Positions 1-11,257 of a DNA stretch of 64,000 nt are shown here, piece after piece. The position numbers and the translations under genes were made by a program. The DNA is from Geosiphon pyriformis. Lineage: Eukaryota; Glomeromycota; Glomeromycetes; Archaeosporales; Geosiphonaceae. The stretch's first letter is position 1. Every line of letters starts with the position of its first letter. Below the pieces are notes generated by a model. That model did not search any database. It had not been told where the DNA came from and worked only from the letters and a program-made list of their open reading frames with translations. The stretch lies in contig JAAOMT010000479.1 of NCBI GenBank assembly GCA_016748015.1, positions 122,198 through 186,197 on the forward strand. Direction: 5' to 3'.

Positions 1-86
1 AAAAACTCCAGGCAACTACTTTCACATATATCTTATATATCACTGCTACTCAATACCAATCAAACTATCATTGACCAAAACTAATT

Positions 87-352
87 TGCATTGATTGTGG
101 CAAAAAATTGTCAACAATGGATGCATGTTGTGGTGATAATAAAAAATAGCCAATAGTAACAAAATATTACTGTTACCCATGTATTCTTAAACACTTTGGA
201 TAACCAAAAAGACAAAACAAATAAGACAATGAATTTTGTTTTACATGTGGAACAATTCTTTCTGATGAAAGAGTGTGAAACAACATTTTTGGATGAGGGG
301 GAATGTGTGATAAAATATGTTAGTACACAATTTTAATCAATAATTGGGTACA
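87..352 (+). pseudogene. Element A pol: Cys-rich zinc-binding domain (broken)
   Basis: Begins with CIDCGKKL, followed by a CC pair, YYCYPC, CFTCG and CDKICQY. The same cysteine ladder is seen in elements B, C, D and, more distantly, E. It lies between the retropepsin and dUTPase parts of pol. The spacing suggests two or three CxxC zinc sites; function is unknown. Stops replace a residue after the CC pair and two Trp positions. I do not recognise this as a named zinc-finger family. Confidence 0.7.
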
Positions 353-435
353 AAAAAGGACTCCAATTAATAATGCCTGAAAACAAGCACTATAATGCCT
401 GAAAGTACCTATATAATGAACATAAAATCTGAAGA

Positions 436-966
436 ATAACAAGTGCCAAAATTAAAGGTGCTTTTCTCAACAAACTGCTGAAAATTAAGAATAATTCATT
501 CACATTACTCAAACCAGAATACATTCTTACTTTTGACATCTTTGATAATGTTGAGAATAATTTAGAACACTTTTATGAACACTATTAAAATCTGGCATCT
601 ATACAAGAAAAGCAAAAACAGCATTTAGAAAAGCTAAAAACCTAACTATATAATTATTGTTTAATACCATGTGACTTTCAGTATTATAATGATTGTGATC
701 TTATTTACAATTTACCACCACAAATAATCTATTTGATCTCTAAAAAAAAAGAACCAATCAGCAAATATACAGCAAAATCAGGATCAAAATTCAATCTCAA
801 TTCAAACTCTAATAATGATGACAATTATAATCTTAACTTTGTTTAAAATGACAATAACAACAACATTAATATGGACTCCAATTCAAACTCAGAACAATAT
901 ATTACACTCCCAGATTTTTCAAAGGAGCAAGAACTCAAATTGTTCAGCAATAATGATGAAGATATT
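436..966 (+). pseudogene. Element A pol: spacer with second Cys cluster and acidic/Asn-Ser tract (broken)
   Basis: Corresponds to intact coding sequence in element C (34,917-35,438). It contains a helical stretch (HFYEHY, then Gln/Glu-rich), a short cluster NYCLIPCDFQYYNDCDLIY, then a low-complexity Asp/Asn/Ser tract that leads into the dUTPase. One stop sits where sister copies have Gln (EHY-stop versus EHYQ). It is probably a linker region of the polyprotein. Confidence 0.6.
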
Positions 967-1403
967 ATGCCAGAACATGTGCATAATATTAATACAGGAT
1001 TTGATTTTAGATATCTCAGAAAAGTTGCCATCAAATTAGAACTACATTCACACACTTATATAGATCTGAAATTAGCAATGGAAATACTGGCAACAACTAT
1101 GGTTCAATTAGCATCTAGATTTAGTTTAGTGAAAAAAAAAATCAACATCAGAAAAGAAATAATTGATGCAGGATACATAAGAAATATTATTGCAATGCTA
1201 TAAAATAATTCAGAAAAACCATATATTATTAAACCAAATAAAAAGATAGCACAAACAATATTCTTATCTTTGGTGAAAATAGTTCAGTCAGTGTTAATGG
1301 GAACAAAAAAAGAATTAGGAATCACAGCCAGAGAAAAAAATAGATTTGGATCCATAAGTAGAATAGATATACTAGTTAATATAGCAGAGAAAAAAGTTAT
1401 TGA
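967..1403 (+). pseudogene. Element A pol: dUTPase domain (broken)
   Basis: Aligns with the trimeric dUTPase fold of elements C and D. Motif 1 is NTGFDFR (family AGYDL), motif 2 SRFSLVKK, motif 3 EIIDAGYIRN (family GVID-DYRG, Asp and Tyr kept), motif 4 NKKIAQTIF (family GDRIAQ), and motif 5 is decayed to NRFGSISR (family GFGSTG). A stop after AML replaces Gln. dUTPases hydrolyse dUTP to dUMP and limit uracil entry into newly made DNA; in a retroelement this would act during reverse transcription. This copy is inactive. Confidence 0.85.
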
Positions 1404-1926
1404 CAAGAGAAAAATTATCTCCATCTATCAATTAATTTCTATTCTATTATATGACCAGTATTTAATAGTTATAGAAAAGAAAATAGAAGATCAGTTCTAG
1501 ATTTTTGAAACAAAAGCTATTATTTATGAATTAGGAAAGATTGCTATTATCAATTTCTACATACTAGCTAAAAATAACAAACACATCAAGATTCCTATTT
1601 ACAACACAATTGAAAACACTATTGAAATATTAAACAAAACTACCATTGAATATTTGAGCACTGAAGTTGAAGACCAACTATTAAAGACCATTCCAGATTT
1701 TTCACAACTTTGCAAATATGTGGATATCACATCACAAACAATATATGGACAAAAGAAATGTTATTTACTTTAATCAAAACAATTAGAACAAATGAACTTG
1801 AGAAACCTAGACTTACTTCAATAAATACAGTTCAAGATATTGCTTAACAATTTCACTGACATCTTTGCCAGTAAAAATGAATTTGGCAGAACTAACATTA
1901 TCTAGTACCAGATCAAGACGAAAAAT
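1404..1926 (+). pseudogene. Element A pol: linker between dUTPase and RT (broken)
   Basis: Matches the C-terminal half of the intact 368-codon reading frame of element D. Conserved landmarks are the DQYLIVIEKK stretch, a segment resembling a second beta-rich domain (HIKIPIYN) and YVDITSQTIYG shortly before the RT. Stops replace Gln in DQ-F-stop-IF and CYLL-stop. No known domain is recognised apart from its position. Confidence 0.6.
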
Positions 1927-2655
1927 ACAATGCCAATTAAACAAAGAGCATATAAAGTACTATCAGCCAGCCATAAAATCATCTGACAGAAAATCAATCA
2001 AATATTAGACAATAGGTTAATTTAATCATCAATGAGTTTATAGTTATTATTAGTAGCACTAGTCTATAAAAAGAATAGGAAAATTTGTTTTTGTGTAGAT
2101 TATAAAAAACTCAATAGTATTACTCAGGAAGACAACTATTTGACTTCACAGATTCAGAAATTGTTTGACATTTTTGGAAAAAAGAAATGGTTTTCAATAT
2201 TAGATCTAGATAATAGTTACTAGCAAGTAGCTATAAAACCAGAAAACAAAGAGAAAACTGTATTTACTACAAAAGAAAAGAATTTTAAATTTGAAGTAAT
2301 GCTATTTGGTTTAACCAATACACCAGTTATTTTTCAACAACTTATGGAAATTATTTATATAGGACTACTATAAAAATTAATAGTTGTGTATTTAAATGAT
2401 ATCAACATATTTTCAAAGATATTTGATGATCATCTTTATTATCTACAGCAAGTATTCAAAAGACTAAAATAAGCAGTACTAAAGCTAAATACTATCAAAT
2501 ACTTATTTGGCAAAACAGAATTGAAATTCTTGGAATATATTATAATCAAAAATAACATCAAAACAGATCCAAATAAAATTGAAATAGTTAAAAACTTTTC
2601 AGTATTAACAAATCTTACAGAATTAAGAATATTCTTGGAATTTGCTGGGTATTAT
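1927..2655 (+). pseudogene. Element A pol: reverse transcriptase, 5' part (broken, split by TIR element)
   Basis: Gypsy RT starting with MPIKQRAYKV. Visible motifs are LDLDxxY (here LDLDNSY), VMLFGLTNTP (family PFGLxNAP) and the catalytic box YLND in place of YLDD. The first catalytic Asp has become Asn, a G-to-A change. Stops at LI-stop-SSMSL-stop replace Gln and Trp. The frame runs into a TIR-bounded insertion at GYY and resumes after it with YYCQFI-stop-NFSKLVQPLY. Confidence 0.85.
2649..2655 (+). repeat. Left target duplication of TIR element
   Basis: GTATTAT at the left and GTATTAC at 4,487-4,493 on the right flank the inserted segment. They differ by one transition. Both encode the YY of the RT finger region, so they are duplicated host sequence. 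Confidence 0.6.
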
Positions 2656-4486
2656 AGTCAGGAAGATTTTAAATTTCATAGATCAATTCTAGAATAATTC
2701 ACAAAAAATTCTTGTAATCTAATTGGTGTTCAGTATTATTAGCATAAAAAATTTGATAATACTTTATTGATCAAATACTTCAAATAAAAATCGAAATTAA
2801 CAATAGAAACATACTTTTATAAACACAAAGTTTCAAAATTCATAAGAATCTACACAACTTTATATAGTAGTTTTTTATTAAATTGGATTTAAAATTATAT
2901 CTTGCTTTATAATAAATGCCAAAAACTTACCCTGTTTATTTGAATCTCTTACCACTGAATATGACAAAAGTCAATTAGTAAAATGTAAGACCAAAGAAAA
3001 TCAAAGATAGCAACATGTATTAGTTAGTGTTGCAGCAAAAAAAATAATGGAAATAACTAAGTATCTTCTTAGATTAATTATATTACTTAACTCTCTAAAC
3101 AATTACTTTTTATGTGAAAGACATTATAATCAGATTGTTGTTAAAAAGTCTTTTATTAAATGAATTCTAAATCAAATGATTCAACTTTTTTAAATTTAAA
3201 AAAAAACAGAAAGAAAAAGACCAAAACTTTCTAATGATAACAAATTGTTAGAATTAGAAAAAACTTTTTCTGATTTTGGAGTTCAAATATTTTTGTCAGA
3301 TCCAATATATGAAGTTCATATAAAACGGATACAGAAGTTAGAAGATATCAATCAGCAATTATTATCTGAGAATGCAACATTAAAGAAGCAATTAGATGAA
3401 GTATTTAATAATCAACAAAATTATATTAAATCCATAACAGAAATTGTTAAAAGGGAATGAAATAATTTGTATAATGATATAATAAGTTTGAAAAAAAATC
3501 ATGAACATTTTAGTCTAGATAGTCTTTTAAAGTATTGTCTTTTAACATGGTTTGCAAAACAAAATCCAGTCATTGTAAGATTTATTGAAACTTTTACTCA
3601 TGATAAAAATAAATATCAAAATGAAAAAGAAAAGCTTTTTAAGTATATTGTAGCAGTTGATACTATATATAGATCAAGGCACTTAAAATATGTTTCTGCT
3701 ATTAATTTAGCCACTTCAGTGATCAAATATTCAGTAGCAAGATCGAAAATGGTCATTGATATTAATAATCATATTATAAATTCCAGTTGCTATAAAAAGT
3801 TTACTAACTAGTTAGAAAGTTTGGCTATAGAACAGTCAAAACTTCCCAAAAAATTTTTATTTTTAGCTTTTAACAATGAACAAAAAGGTCAAAAAAATTA
3901 CTTAGTTGATATAAAAACGTATTTATTGGGTATATATTGAAATCCTCATACTCTGAATTTTATTACTGGTTATATTTCTTTTTTTAAGGAAAAATAAATT
4001 TGAATTCCATTCCCAGTTGATTTGCTTAAGCAATGTCTTATTAACAAACTTGTTCCCAGAGAATCCTATTGAACCATTATTCTCACTTGTAGATCTGTTA
4101 ATTCTTTCTCCCAATACAGAGAAAAAGTAATCTCATTAGCTAAAGTTTGATCCAGAGTAACTTCATTGATATCTGCAGCAACAGTTTTTAAAGCACTACT
4201 AGTTTTTGAAGCACTACTAGTCTCCAAAGCACCAAAAGCAGCAGTATTGTATTATATATCAATTATTATTAAAACTCTTATAATACCTGCAAACAACAAG
4301 CCAAATATAATAGTTCTATTATTGTCTTCTGATAGCAGTGGCAACTTATAAAGAAGAAAAATAATTGAATGTTATAATATTTTAGAAATTTTGTTTGTTT
4401 TACAATTGTTTCCAGAAACTTCTCTAATATTTTTTACTACCATAAAAAAATGATTTCTTTTAACAAATTGGGAAATTTTCCTGACT
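2656..4486 (+). mobile_element. TIR-bounded insertion in element A RT (1.83 kb)
   Basis: The left end reads AGTCAGGAAGATTT and the right end AAATTTTCCTGACT. As inverted repeats they match at 13 of 14 positions. Taking the segment out together with one copy of the 7-bp flanking repeat rejoins the RT coding sequence. The interior carries a decayed reading frame of a multicopy Glomeromycotina protein family of unknown function, plus AT-rich filler. It is either a DNA transposon relic or a non-autonomous element that captured a gene. No DDE transposase motif could be identified. Confidence 0.65.
2920..3900 (+). pseudogene. Uncharacterised multigene-family protein inside the TIR element (fragment)
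   Basis: Two long open stretches (3,245-3,460 and 3,467-3,811) are in register, separated by a single TGA. The predicted protein has a Glu/Lys-rich coiled coil (FLSDPIYEVHIKRIQKLED, then Asn/Gln-rich), a YNDIISLKKNHEHFSLDSLL segment, and then a helical domain with SAINLATSVIKYSVARSKM. Upstream remnants contain scattered Cys/His (CLFESL, LCERHY). It fades after NNEQKGQKNYL. From memory, this segment order belongs to a large expanded family in Rhizophagus irregularis with no assigned function. It is truncated at both ends here. Confidence 0.55.
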
Positions 4487-5040
4487 GTATTACTGTCAAT
4501 TTATCTAGAATTTTTCCAAATTGGTCCAACCACTCTACTAGCTTCAAATAAAAAATGTAAAATATGAATAAACTAAAGCTCAGCAAAAAGCATTCGACAT
4601 TCTAAGAAGAAAGTTCATTTAAGCACTAGTATTAATCTATCCAGATCATAACAAGCCATTTATCATTACTATCAATGCATCTGGTCAAGCATTGAGAGCA
4701 GTACTATCTCAAAGAGAACTGGATAGACAAAAATATCTAGTCACATATGCCAGCCAAAGTTTGAGTTCAGCCAAAAAAAACTATAGAACATTAGTACTAG
4801 AACACTTAGCAATTTATTAGGCAGTCATCAAATAGAAAAAATACTTTAGCCAAAAATTTAACATATATACTAATCACAAAGGATTAACATCAATCTAGAA
4901 ACAAAAATTTGGAGATAACTACCATGTCAGATAGAAAATAAAACTTTCACCATTCAAATATACAGTATATTATAAAAAAAAGGAAAAAAAAAGGAAATGC
5001 TAATAGTTTGTCATAAATAAGACAAATTTAAAAACATTTC
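4487..5040 (+). pseudogene. Element A pol: RT 3' end and RNase H (broken)
   Basis: Resumes the RT with NFSKLVQPLY, then QQKAFDILRRKF and the RNase H core. The conserved FIITTDASGQ is here FIITINASGQ, with the catalytic Asp replaced by Asn. Further conserved blocks are YASQSLSSAKKNY, LEHLAIY and YTNHKGLTS (family YTDHKxLT, Asp lost). Several Trp codons have become TAG. It would digest the RNA strand of RNA:DNA hybrids; this copy is dead. Confidence 0.85.
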
Positions 5041-5204
5041 AACCCAAAAATATAACAAAAAATGAACACACAAAAATATTAACAACTTCAACATTATATT
5101 AAGACTTAATAGTTTAAAGAGAAATTATTTCAAAAAGAACAAAACAACATAAAACAACAAACAACAATATTTTATTACTCACCAAAATATATTATATCAG
5201 AAAA

Positions 5205-6445
5205 ATAGAAAGGATCCAAATTAACCACTCAGAGTAATCACAGAAGCAGAAAAAGAAACAATATTATACAGCATGCACTCAGATTTAACAGCAAAACATT
5301 TTCATAAAGAAGCAACTATAGAAAAAACCAAAAAAAAATATTATTAGTTATTAATATATTCAAATATTATTCAATTTGTCTAAAATTGTGATGTTTGTCA
5401 GAAAAGAGAAAGAACAAGACTCAGTAAACCACTAAGACCAATTAAAATAGAACAACCATTTGATAGAATTGAAATTGACTTAGTTGGACTATTAACAATA
5501 ACCAACAGAAGCAATTAGTACATAGCAGTAGCCATAAACTATTTCACAAATTAGCCAAAAGTAAAAACAATTCAAAAAGCAAATGCAGAATCTGTAGCCG
5601 AATTTATTCATCAAGATTTGATTTGCCAACATAAATGTCCAAAAAAATTGCTATTAAATCAAAGAACTCACTTTGTAAACAGAACATTAACAGAATTAAG
5701 CCAAAAATTTGGAATCAAGAAATTATTATTATCATCATATCATTTACAAACAAACAGTTTAGTTGAAAAGTTCAACAGAATATTATGTAAAACAATTGCC
5801 AAAATCAGTCAAAAAGATCAGGATAAATAGGATTTGTTAATATTATTAGTATTATTTGCTTATGAGACAATAAAGCAAAATATTACACAAGCAACACCAT
5901 TTGAATTTGTTTATGATAGAACAGCAACATTACTAGTTGAGATAGAAATCAACACATATCTAACTAAACCAATAACAGAAGACAATTTTCAAGACACATT
6001 GTTGAAAAGAACATATGACTTAATAGAAACTCTAGAAAACAAACAAAAAAAAGCAGTTGATAACATTCAAAGATTACAAAAAAAACAAAAAAAATGACAT
6101 GATAACCAATTACCAGATAAACCAGTTGAATTCAAAATTAAAAACAAAGTACTTTTATATTGTATTAAAGCAAAAAAACAATAGAATAGAAAATTTGATC
6201 CCAAATGAGATAGACCATTTTACATTAAAAAATTTCTAGGAAATGGAGCTTACAAACTAAGATAAGACAACAAAATCTTAGCTAAAGCAGTATATAGAAA
6301 TTGACTAAAACTATATCACAATACAGTATTAGCATCTACTAGTAATATTCTACAACTGGAAATACAATGAATATTAGTTCAATCAAATAAGATTCTATGA
6401 AATCTGAAACCAATTATAGTTATCAATACAAACATGTCAAATTGA
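5205..6445 (+). pseudogene. Element A pol: integrase (broken)
   Basis: Contains the HHCC zinc region (HSDLTAKHFHKEA, then CDVCQKR). The first catalytic Asp is kept in IEIDLVGLL. The second is lost (LLLNQRTHF, family SDxGTHF). The catalytic Glu is kept in NSLVEKFNR. The C-terminal part has the chromatin-side segment FEFVYDRTATL, a Lys-rich helix, and a GPF-like region (DRPFYIKKFLGNGAYKL). Pol ends with MSN followed by TGA at 6,443-6,445, matching the stop used in element C. Confidence 0.85.
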
Positions 6446-6502
6446 TCAACCAAAATAATATATAAAGACATAATATATATAACCAAAAGCAACAATAAAA
6501 AG

Positions 6503-7135
6503 ATGAAAATTACTAATAACATCTATTTATTTACACAACAACTATTTCAATTAATTCAACAAACAAATCTAAAAATCACAATTAATCAACAAATTATTTA
6601 GTACAAAGATAATAAAAAGAAAATTCAATACAAAGTACACAAAAAATTGGAAACCAATATAGACAAAATAATAGCAAAAATAAAGCTGTTAATAAAAACA
6701 TTAAAAACAGTTATATCATACTAAAAAGTAACCAAAAAAACTTGGAACTGGTGGTTACAACAATTTTCAAGAAACTTTTGTTATTATTACTTAAAACAAA
6801 ACCTAAATATTTAAAACTTATATACAGACAAAACTAAATAATCATTTAATACAACAATATTACAACAACTTGAACAATTTGTGAAAAAAAACAGTCTGTT
6901 TATACAGACATGAGTTATATATTGGCTACACACAGAATTTTAAGATCAACCAGCAATACTACTTAATTCAATGATGAATACAGTTATTATCAACCAATTA
7001 GAAAAAATAACCAATGCCAAATTTGAAAAATTGCAGATCAAAATAACTCAAATAATTCTTGAAAAAGAAGTTTAAGAGTTAATTAAAGAAAGAGAGTTAA
7101 GAAATATAAGAGATTTCAATAGAGTTCAATATTAA
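6503..7135 (+). pseudogene. Element A post-integrase ORF (broken)
   Basis: A separate reading frame starting at ATG 6,503 (MKITNNIYLFTQQLFQLIQQ) and ending QY-TAA at 7,133-7,135. It is 211 codons long, in one frame but with internal stops. Counterparts in B (11,258-11,905), C (30,550-31,179) and D have the same position, start and C-terminal FD-x-x-QY. A conserved core has W-x2-W, QFSR-like, LYTDKTK and LEQFVKKN. No signal peptide or membrane helix is seen, so it does not look like an envelope. Function unknown. Confidence 0.65.
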
Positions 7136-7148
7136 AAGAAGAAGATAA
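7134..7148 (+). other. Polypurine tract of element A
   Basis: AAAAGAAGAAGATAA directly abuts the 3' LTR. It is the expected primer for plus-strand DNA synthesis in LTR elements. The stop codon of the post-integrase ORF overlaps its start. Confidence 0.75.
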
Positions 7149-8052
7149 TATTACTTATAGAATATAGAAATCATATATTAATACATAAATTAGCCAATTA
7201 AAATAAGATATAGTAAAAGTGGAATTCCAAGATTCCTTTCAGAAAAATTGCAGGATTCCAAAATTATAGAATTCCAGTATGAAGAATTATAGAATTCCAA
7301 AATTCCAAAATTTTTCTTAGGCAATTACAGGATTCCAAAAATTCCAGAATTTTTGACTAGAAAATTGAGAAATTCAAGAAATTTTATATAACAAAATTAT
7401 GTATATATAACAGTAGTATTAGAAGCAAAAAAAACAGAATTCCTCAACTAGAATTCTTTGTTTAGAATACTCAGTTTCAATTTCTATCTATTCTTTTATA
7501 TAATAATATTCTATAATTTAAAGTAAAGACATCAAATATTAATAAAATACTTGTTATTATCACAATTTATCTTTCTGCTATTAGCTATTTATGTTAATAA
7601 TTACTAATACTTAACTATACTGGACCAATAACTCTTAATCATAACTATTGACAGGATACTAAATTTTCTTGCTTTGGCTTATTTTTTTATTTTTTTTTTA
7701 TTTTTTTTTATTTTTTTTGTTGTTTATTTATTAAATTGATTAAAAAAAATTAATGTGCAGAGTACTGGCATCAAAATATAATACTGGTAAAAGATCCAAA
7801 AATAAGAGTAGATATTCAAAATTGAGGATAGCTTACTAAAAGATTGTTGGCCACCAAGCCAAGAAAAAAATTGACAGAATTGCAATTCCAAAAGACAACT
7901 AAAAACAACTTTTGAATTTTTGTCTATTATACAAAGAACTTAATTAAAACTTTTAGATTAAAATCTTTAGATATTACCAATAATATTAGCTATTGAGCAC
8001 CAAGTTATGGGTTTGTTATTTGTTTCCAGACCCCAAATAATTACCTGTAACA
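7149..8052 (+). repeat. 3' LTR of element A
   Basis: Starts TATTAC (family TGTTAC) and ends CTGTAACA. U3 (about 7,215-7,385) is packed with short GAATTCC-type palindromic units, as in element C. A TATA-like box (TATATATAA) lies at 7,402-7,410, followed by the CAGTAGTATTAGAAGC block shared by all copies. Length is about 904 bp. Confidence 0.85.
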
Positions 8053-8470
8053 ACATCTTCTTGGATGTTTCTGTTAATTAGAATTATAGTCAATTCATAG
8101 ATTATTTCATCATTATGTAAGTAATAGTAGAGTTTGTTAAAAATATTGTTATATGCTATATCAAAAAAGGTTTCTCTTTTTACTTTTTTAGCAATTGAAA
8201 ATGCATATTGACAGATTTAATTACAGACTTTTTTTCTTATTGCAACATTAATCCAGTTGCATTTTTTTGATAACATTTTTCCATATATAAAATATGGAGT
8301 GTTGTTCTATTTTCTACTTTGTTTAGAGTATTCAAATCGTTTTCTATGGCATACTTTACAAAAATAACAGATGTGTATTTCATATTCCTCTTTTAAAAAT
8401 ATATATACTCCCATTAATGAAAATTTTTTATTGCAGTCTTTATATTTTAGTGGAATATAAGATGATTGTT
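8053..8470 (-). pseudogene. Element E pol: Cys-rich zinc-binding domain (broken)
   Basis: Reads YKDCNKKFSLMG, then CYFCKVCHRKRF and CN-stop-ICQYAFSIA, and continues with NKLYYYLHNDEIIYEL. This is a variant of the zinc domain of elements A-D but with a different following segment. One Cys of the third pair is changed (FIYG where relatives have CLTC). It stops at the insertion of element A. Confidence 0.6.
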
Positions 8471-8599
8471 TCTGTAGTTCTGGTGTAAAATATCTAACAA
8501 CATTTCATCTTTTGGTTTCTTTAAAAATTTTTTGTTCTATTTCTTTGGCCCAATTAAATGTTAATCCAAGAGCCATGTACATTTTAATAATTAATATTT

Positions 8600-9110
8600 T
8601 TTTTTCAAATTCAAATACTAGAGCTTTTTCAGATTATTTGTTAAAAATACTACATATAACAAGTATTTGGATATATTGTTCTTGGTATAAAATTTTTAAT
8701 TTTTGTGTTTTCCAGTCTAAGTTTGCATTGATTTTAAGAAGCCAATTGTTTTTGACAAGAACTTAGTATTGGGATGTATTTATAACAAAAACTTTAATTG
8801 AAATAATGATCTCATTAATTGTGAAAAAGAAGTTGTCAATTTTTTTTACTGAGGTCTTTTTCATATTATTTGCAATAACAATGACTGTCTGGGCAGATCT
8901 GTCAACAGTTTGTTAAAACTGTTGTATTAGTTGGTAGGTAATAATATTACCAACAGATCTGCTGTCCAAAATCAATTAAATTGGTTTTTCTTCAACTTTA
9001 GCTTCAATATACATTGTTGTAATTACTTTTTGTTTATTGACTGCTATATTACTAAGTAAAGATAATGATTTATTGGCTTTAAATTCGAATGAAAATATAT
9101 CTGAAAAATT
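8600..9110 (-). pseudogene. Element E retropepsin (broken)
   Basis: The catalytic triad is LDSR in place of LDSG (Gly to Arg, consistent with G-to-A), followed by NIITYQL. Downstream NNWLLKINANLDWKTQKLKI matches the C-terminal lobe seen in the other elements. The ORF on the opposite strand (8,512-8,766) is a shadow of this region. Confidence 0.7.
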
Positions 9111-10345
9111 GGCATTTTAAACAATTTAGGCTAGTAAAATATTATTGTTGAAAGAGTTTGATCTTGGTGCTATAGCTTTATTTTCAAAAAGTGCAGTTTG
9201 TTGAAAATCTAGTTCTTTAAATATTGTTAAATAACTGAGTTGAATATAATAGTGATTGGGTTTTTGTTGACCAGAATTTTAGGAAACTAACTGGTTGTTT
9301 GAATTGATTCTGTTGTTGTTACTCTAAAGCAATTTTAAGATATAAATTGGTTTTGTTAAACTAATTTTTAAGCAAATACTTAATATTATTAAATAAATGG
9401 TGTTTGATATTGCTAAATTAGTAAAAGTTGCAATTATTGCTGCTGTATTAGTTATGGAGTAGATTAATAGTAACTGTTTTGCTTTTGTGGTCTTAATAGA
9501 TAATAAGTTGATAATAAAGATTAATAATAGAATTGCTAAAATTGAAAATAATGTTGATTATTCTTTTGCTGTTGGTCTTTTTGTATTTTTCAGCAATCTC
9601 ATTTTTAATGTCCTAGAATTCCACAATAAAAACAGTCTTGAAGTTGATTTTTAAATAATGATAATAAAAAACTGCTTTGGTTTTATTGTTGTAAAGATTA
9701 ATATCTTTGTTGTTGCTGCTGTTGTTGTTAATTACTAAAAAAGTTTTCAACTTTTTTGGTGAGTTGGTCAATTTTTTCTTCAGCTGCTAAGCTGGTTTCT
9801 CCAATTGCAAAATTCACAAGTTTTGTTCAGTTGGCTTTTTTTATAGCTATTTCATAATTTTTTGCATATCAAATAGCAGTAGTTAGGTTTTTTGAAGCAT
9901 GTGAGCAGATTTTTTTGATCAATTTATCTTTTAATTCTGCAATAAATTAATCTAATATCTTGGTATTGAAATAATAGTTATTTGTTTTTAATTGTCAAAT
10001 TTATCAGAGAAGTTTGTTGAACTTTCTAAGATAAGTTATAACAGTTTTAGATGATACTTATTTGATATTGTAAAAGCAATTTTGGAGAGTAATAAAAGTG
10101 TTATTATCAATAAATTGCTCTAAGAAAGCATTTTTGAATGCTTGCCAGTTTTCAAAAGATTTAGTTAGATTTTTAAACTATTTTCCTGTTGTTTTTTAGA
10201 GAAAGTATAGAATTGCTTTTAGTATTTTTGCTGTATTTTATCTGTTTGCATCTTCTGCTTTTTGGATTTTGTCAAGCCATTTCTGAGAACTGGTATTAGT
10301 ATTTTTTTCTGTAAATTCAATAATTTATGCAATATAGATAACTGT
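9111..10345 (-). pseudogene. Element E gag, C-terminal part (broken)
   Basis: Reading down from 10,341: frame QKWLDKIQKAEDANR, then the capsid core (FENWQAFKNAFLEQFI, NTFITLQN), a linker, a Gln/Thr-rich segment, and a CCHC knuckle at about 9,593-9,637 (CFYCGILGH, then Cys). All knuckle ligands are kept although two codons between them are stops. The protein continues from the N-terminal piece at 18,656-18,839 across element B. Confidence 0.7.
10342..10345. repeat. Target duplication of element B (left copy)
   Basis: CTGT precedes the left LTR, and CTGT (18,656-18,659) follows the right LTR remnant. Removing B plus one copy restores the gag frame of E (ENMT then VIYIA). Confidence 0.75.
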
Positions 10346-11243
10346 TGTTACAGATGATTATTTGGGGTTTCAAATCAAATAACAAATTTGTAACTTGGTG
10401 CTTAATAATTAAATTATATTGGTAATATCTGAAGGTTTTATGATCTGAAGGTTTTGGTTAAAGTTCTTTGTATAATAAACAGAAATTCAATAATTGTGTT
10501 AATAGCCTTTTGGAATTACAATTCCATTCAATTTCTGTTTTTAACATAGTAACCAGTTTATTTTGGTAGTTGTGCTCTTCTAGTAAGCTATTTTTAAATT
10601 TTTAAACTCTATACTTTCCCTTTGAGATCTTTTATTAGGCTATCTTTAATGTCAATAACTCAGCACTTAATTTTTAATCAATTAGTAAACAACAAAAAAA
10701 TAAAATCAAAAAAATAAAATATAAATCAAGGTAATAAAATTAGTATCACATTAATAGCCATGATCAAGAGCTATTGTTCTAGTGTGATTAAGTATCAGCA
10801 GCTATTAACATAAAGTATTGATAGTTGGAGTTTAATAAATATTTTTTAATCAAATGATGACAACATGAATTAGATATAGATAAGTGTTTTATTGATATTT
10901 TGATGATTTTACTTTAGTAGATATGAACTATTTTTAAAGTAATTAATAAATAGATAAGAAAAGAAATCTGAACTAAGAGGTCTATTTTTTTCTGTTTCTA
11001 ATGCTACTACTATATATACATAATTTTCTTTACATGAAAAATTCTTTTTCTTTGCTTAATTTCCTGAAACATTCAAGATTTCCTGAAAAATTCTCAACTT
11101 TTCTGAAATATTTTGGATTTCCTGAAACATCTAAAATTTTCTGAAAAATTCTCTTTTTTTTTCTTCTATTTTAATTGGCTAATTTATAATCATGTGTTTT
11201 TTTTTTAAATTATGTATTATTTTTCTCTTTTCTAAGTGTAACA
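10346..11243 (-). repeat. 3' LTR of element B
   Basis: TGTTAC to GTAACA, about 898 bp. The TATA box lies at 11,011-11,018 (plus-strand coordinates). Its U3 module at about 11,035-11,150 consists of repeated TTTCCTGAAAAATTC-like units, unlike those of A/C or D. Confidence 0.9.
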
Positions 11244-11257
11244 TTATTTCTTTTTTT
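11244..11257 (-). other. Polypurine tract of element B
   Basis: Pure-purine run (AAAAAAAAAGAAATAA on the element strand) between the post-integrase ORF stop and the 3' LTR. Confidence 0.7.

Larger units (their letters stand above)
1..8052 (+). mobile_element. Ty3/Gypsy element A (degraded, 5' end outside window)
   Basis: Plus-strand Gypsy element. The window opens just upstream of its Cys-rich pol domain; gag, protease and the 5' LTR lie to the left. In order it holds the zinc-binding domain, dUTPase, RT (interrupted by a TIR element), RNase H, integrase, a post-integrase ORF, a polypurine tract and the 3' LTR. All coding parts are full of stops at positions where sister copies C and D have Gln or Trp codons. 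The right edge is set by the LTR end GTAACA. The flank that follows is the zinc-domain coding sequence of element E in the opposite orientation, so A is inserted in E. Confidence 0.9.

Noticed and set aside
2656-4486. Assignment of the TIR element to hAT or MULE
   Set aside because: The apparent 7-bp duplication and TIR do not clearly fit either, and no transposase motif is visible.
6503-7135. Post-integrase ORF as a retroviral-type envelope
   Set aside because: No signal peptide, no transmembrane helix and no cysteine pattern. Only the position fits.
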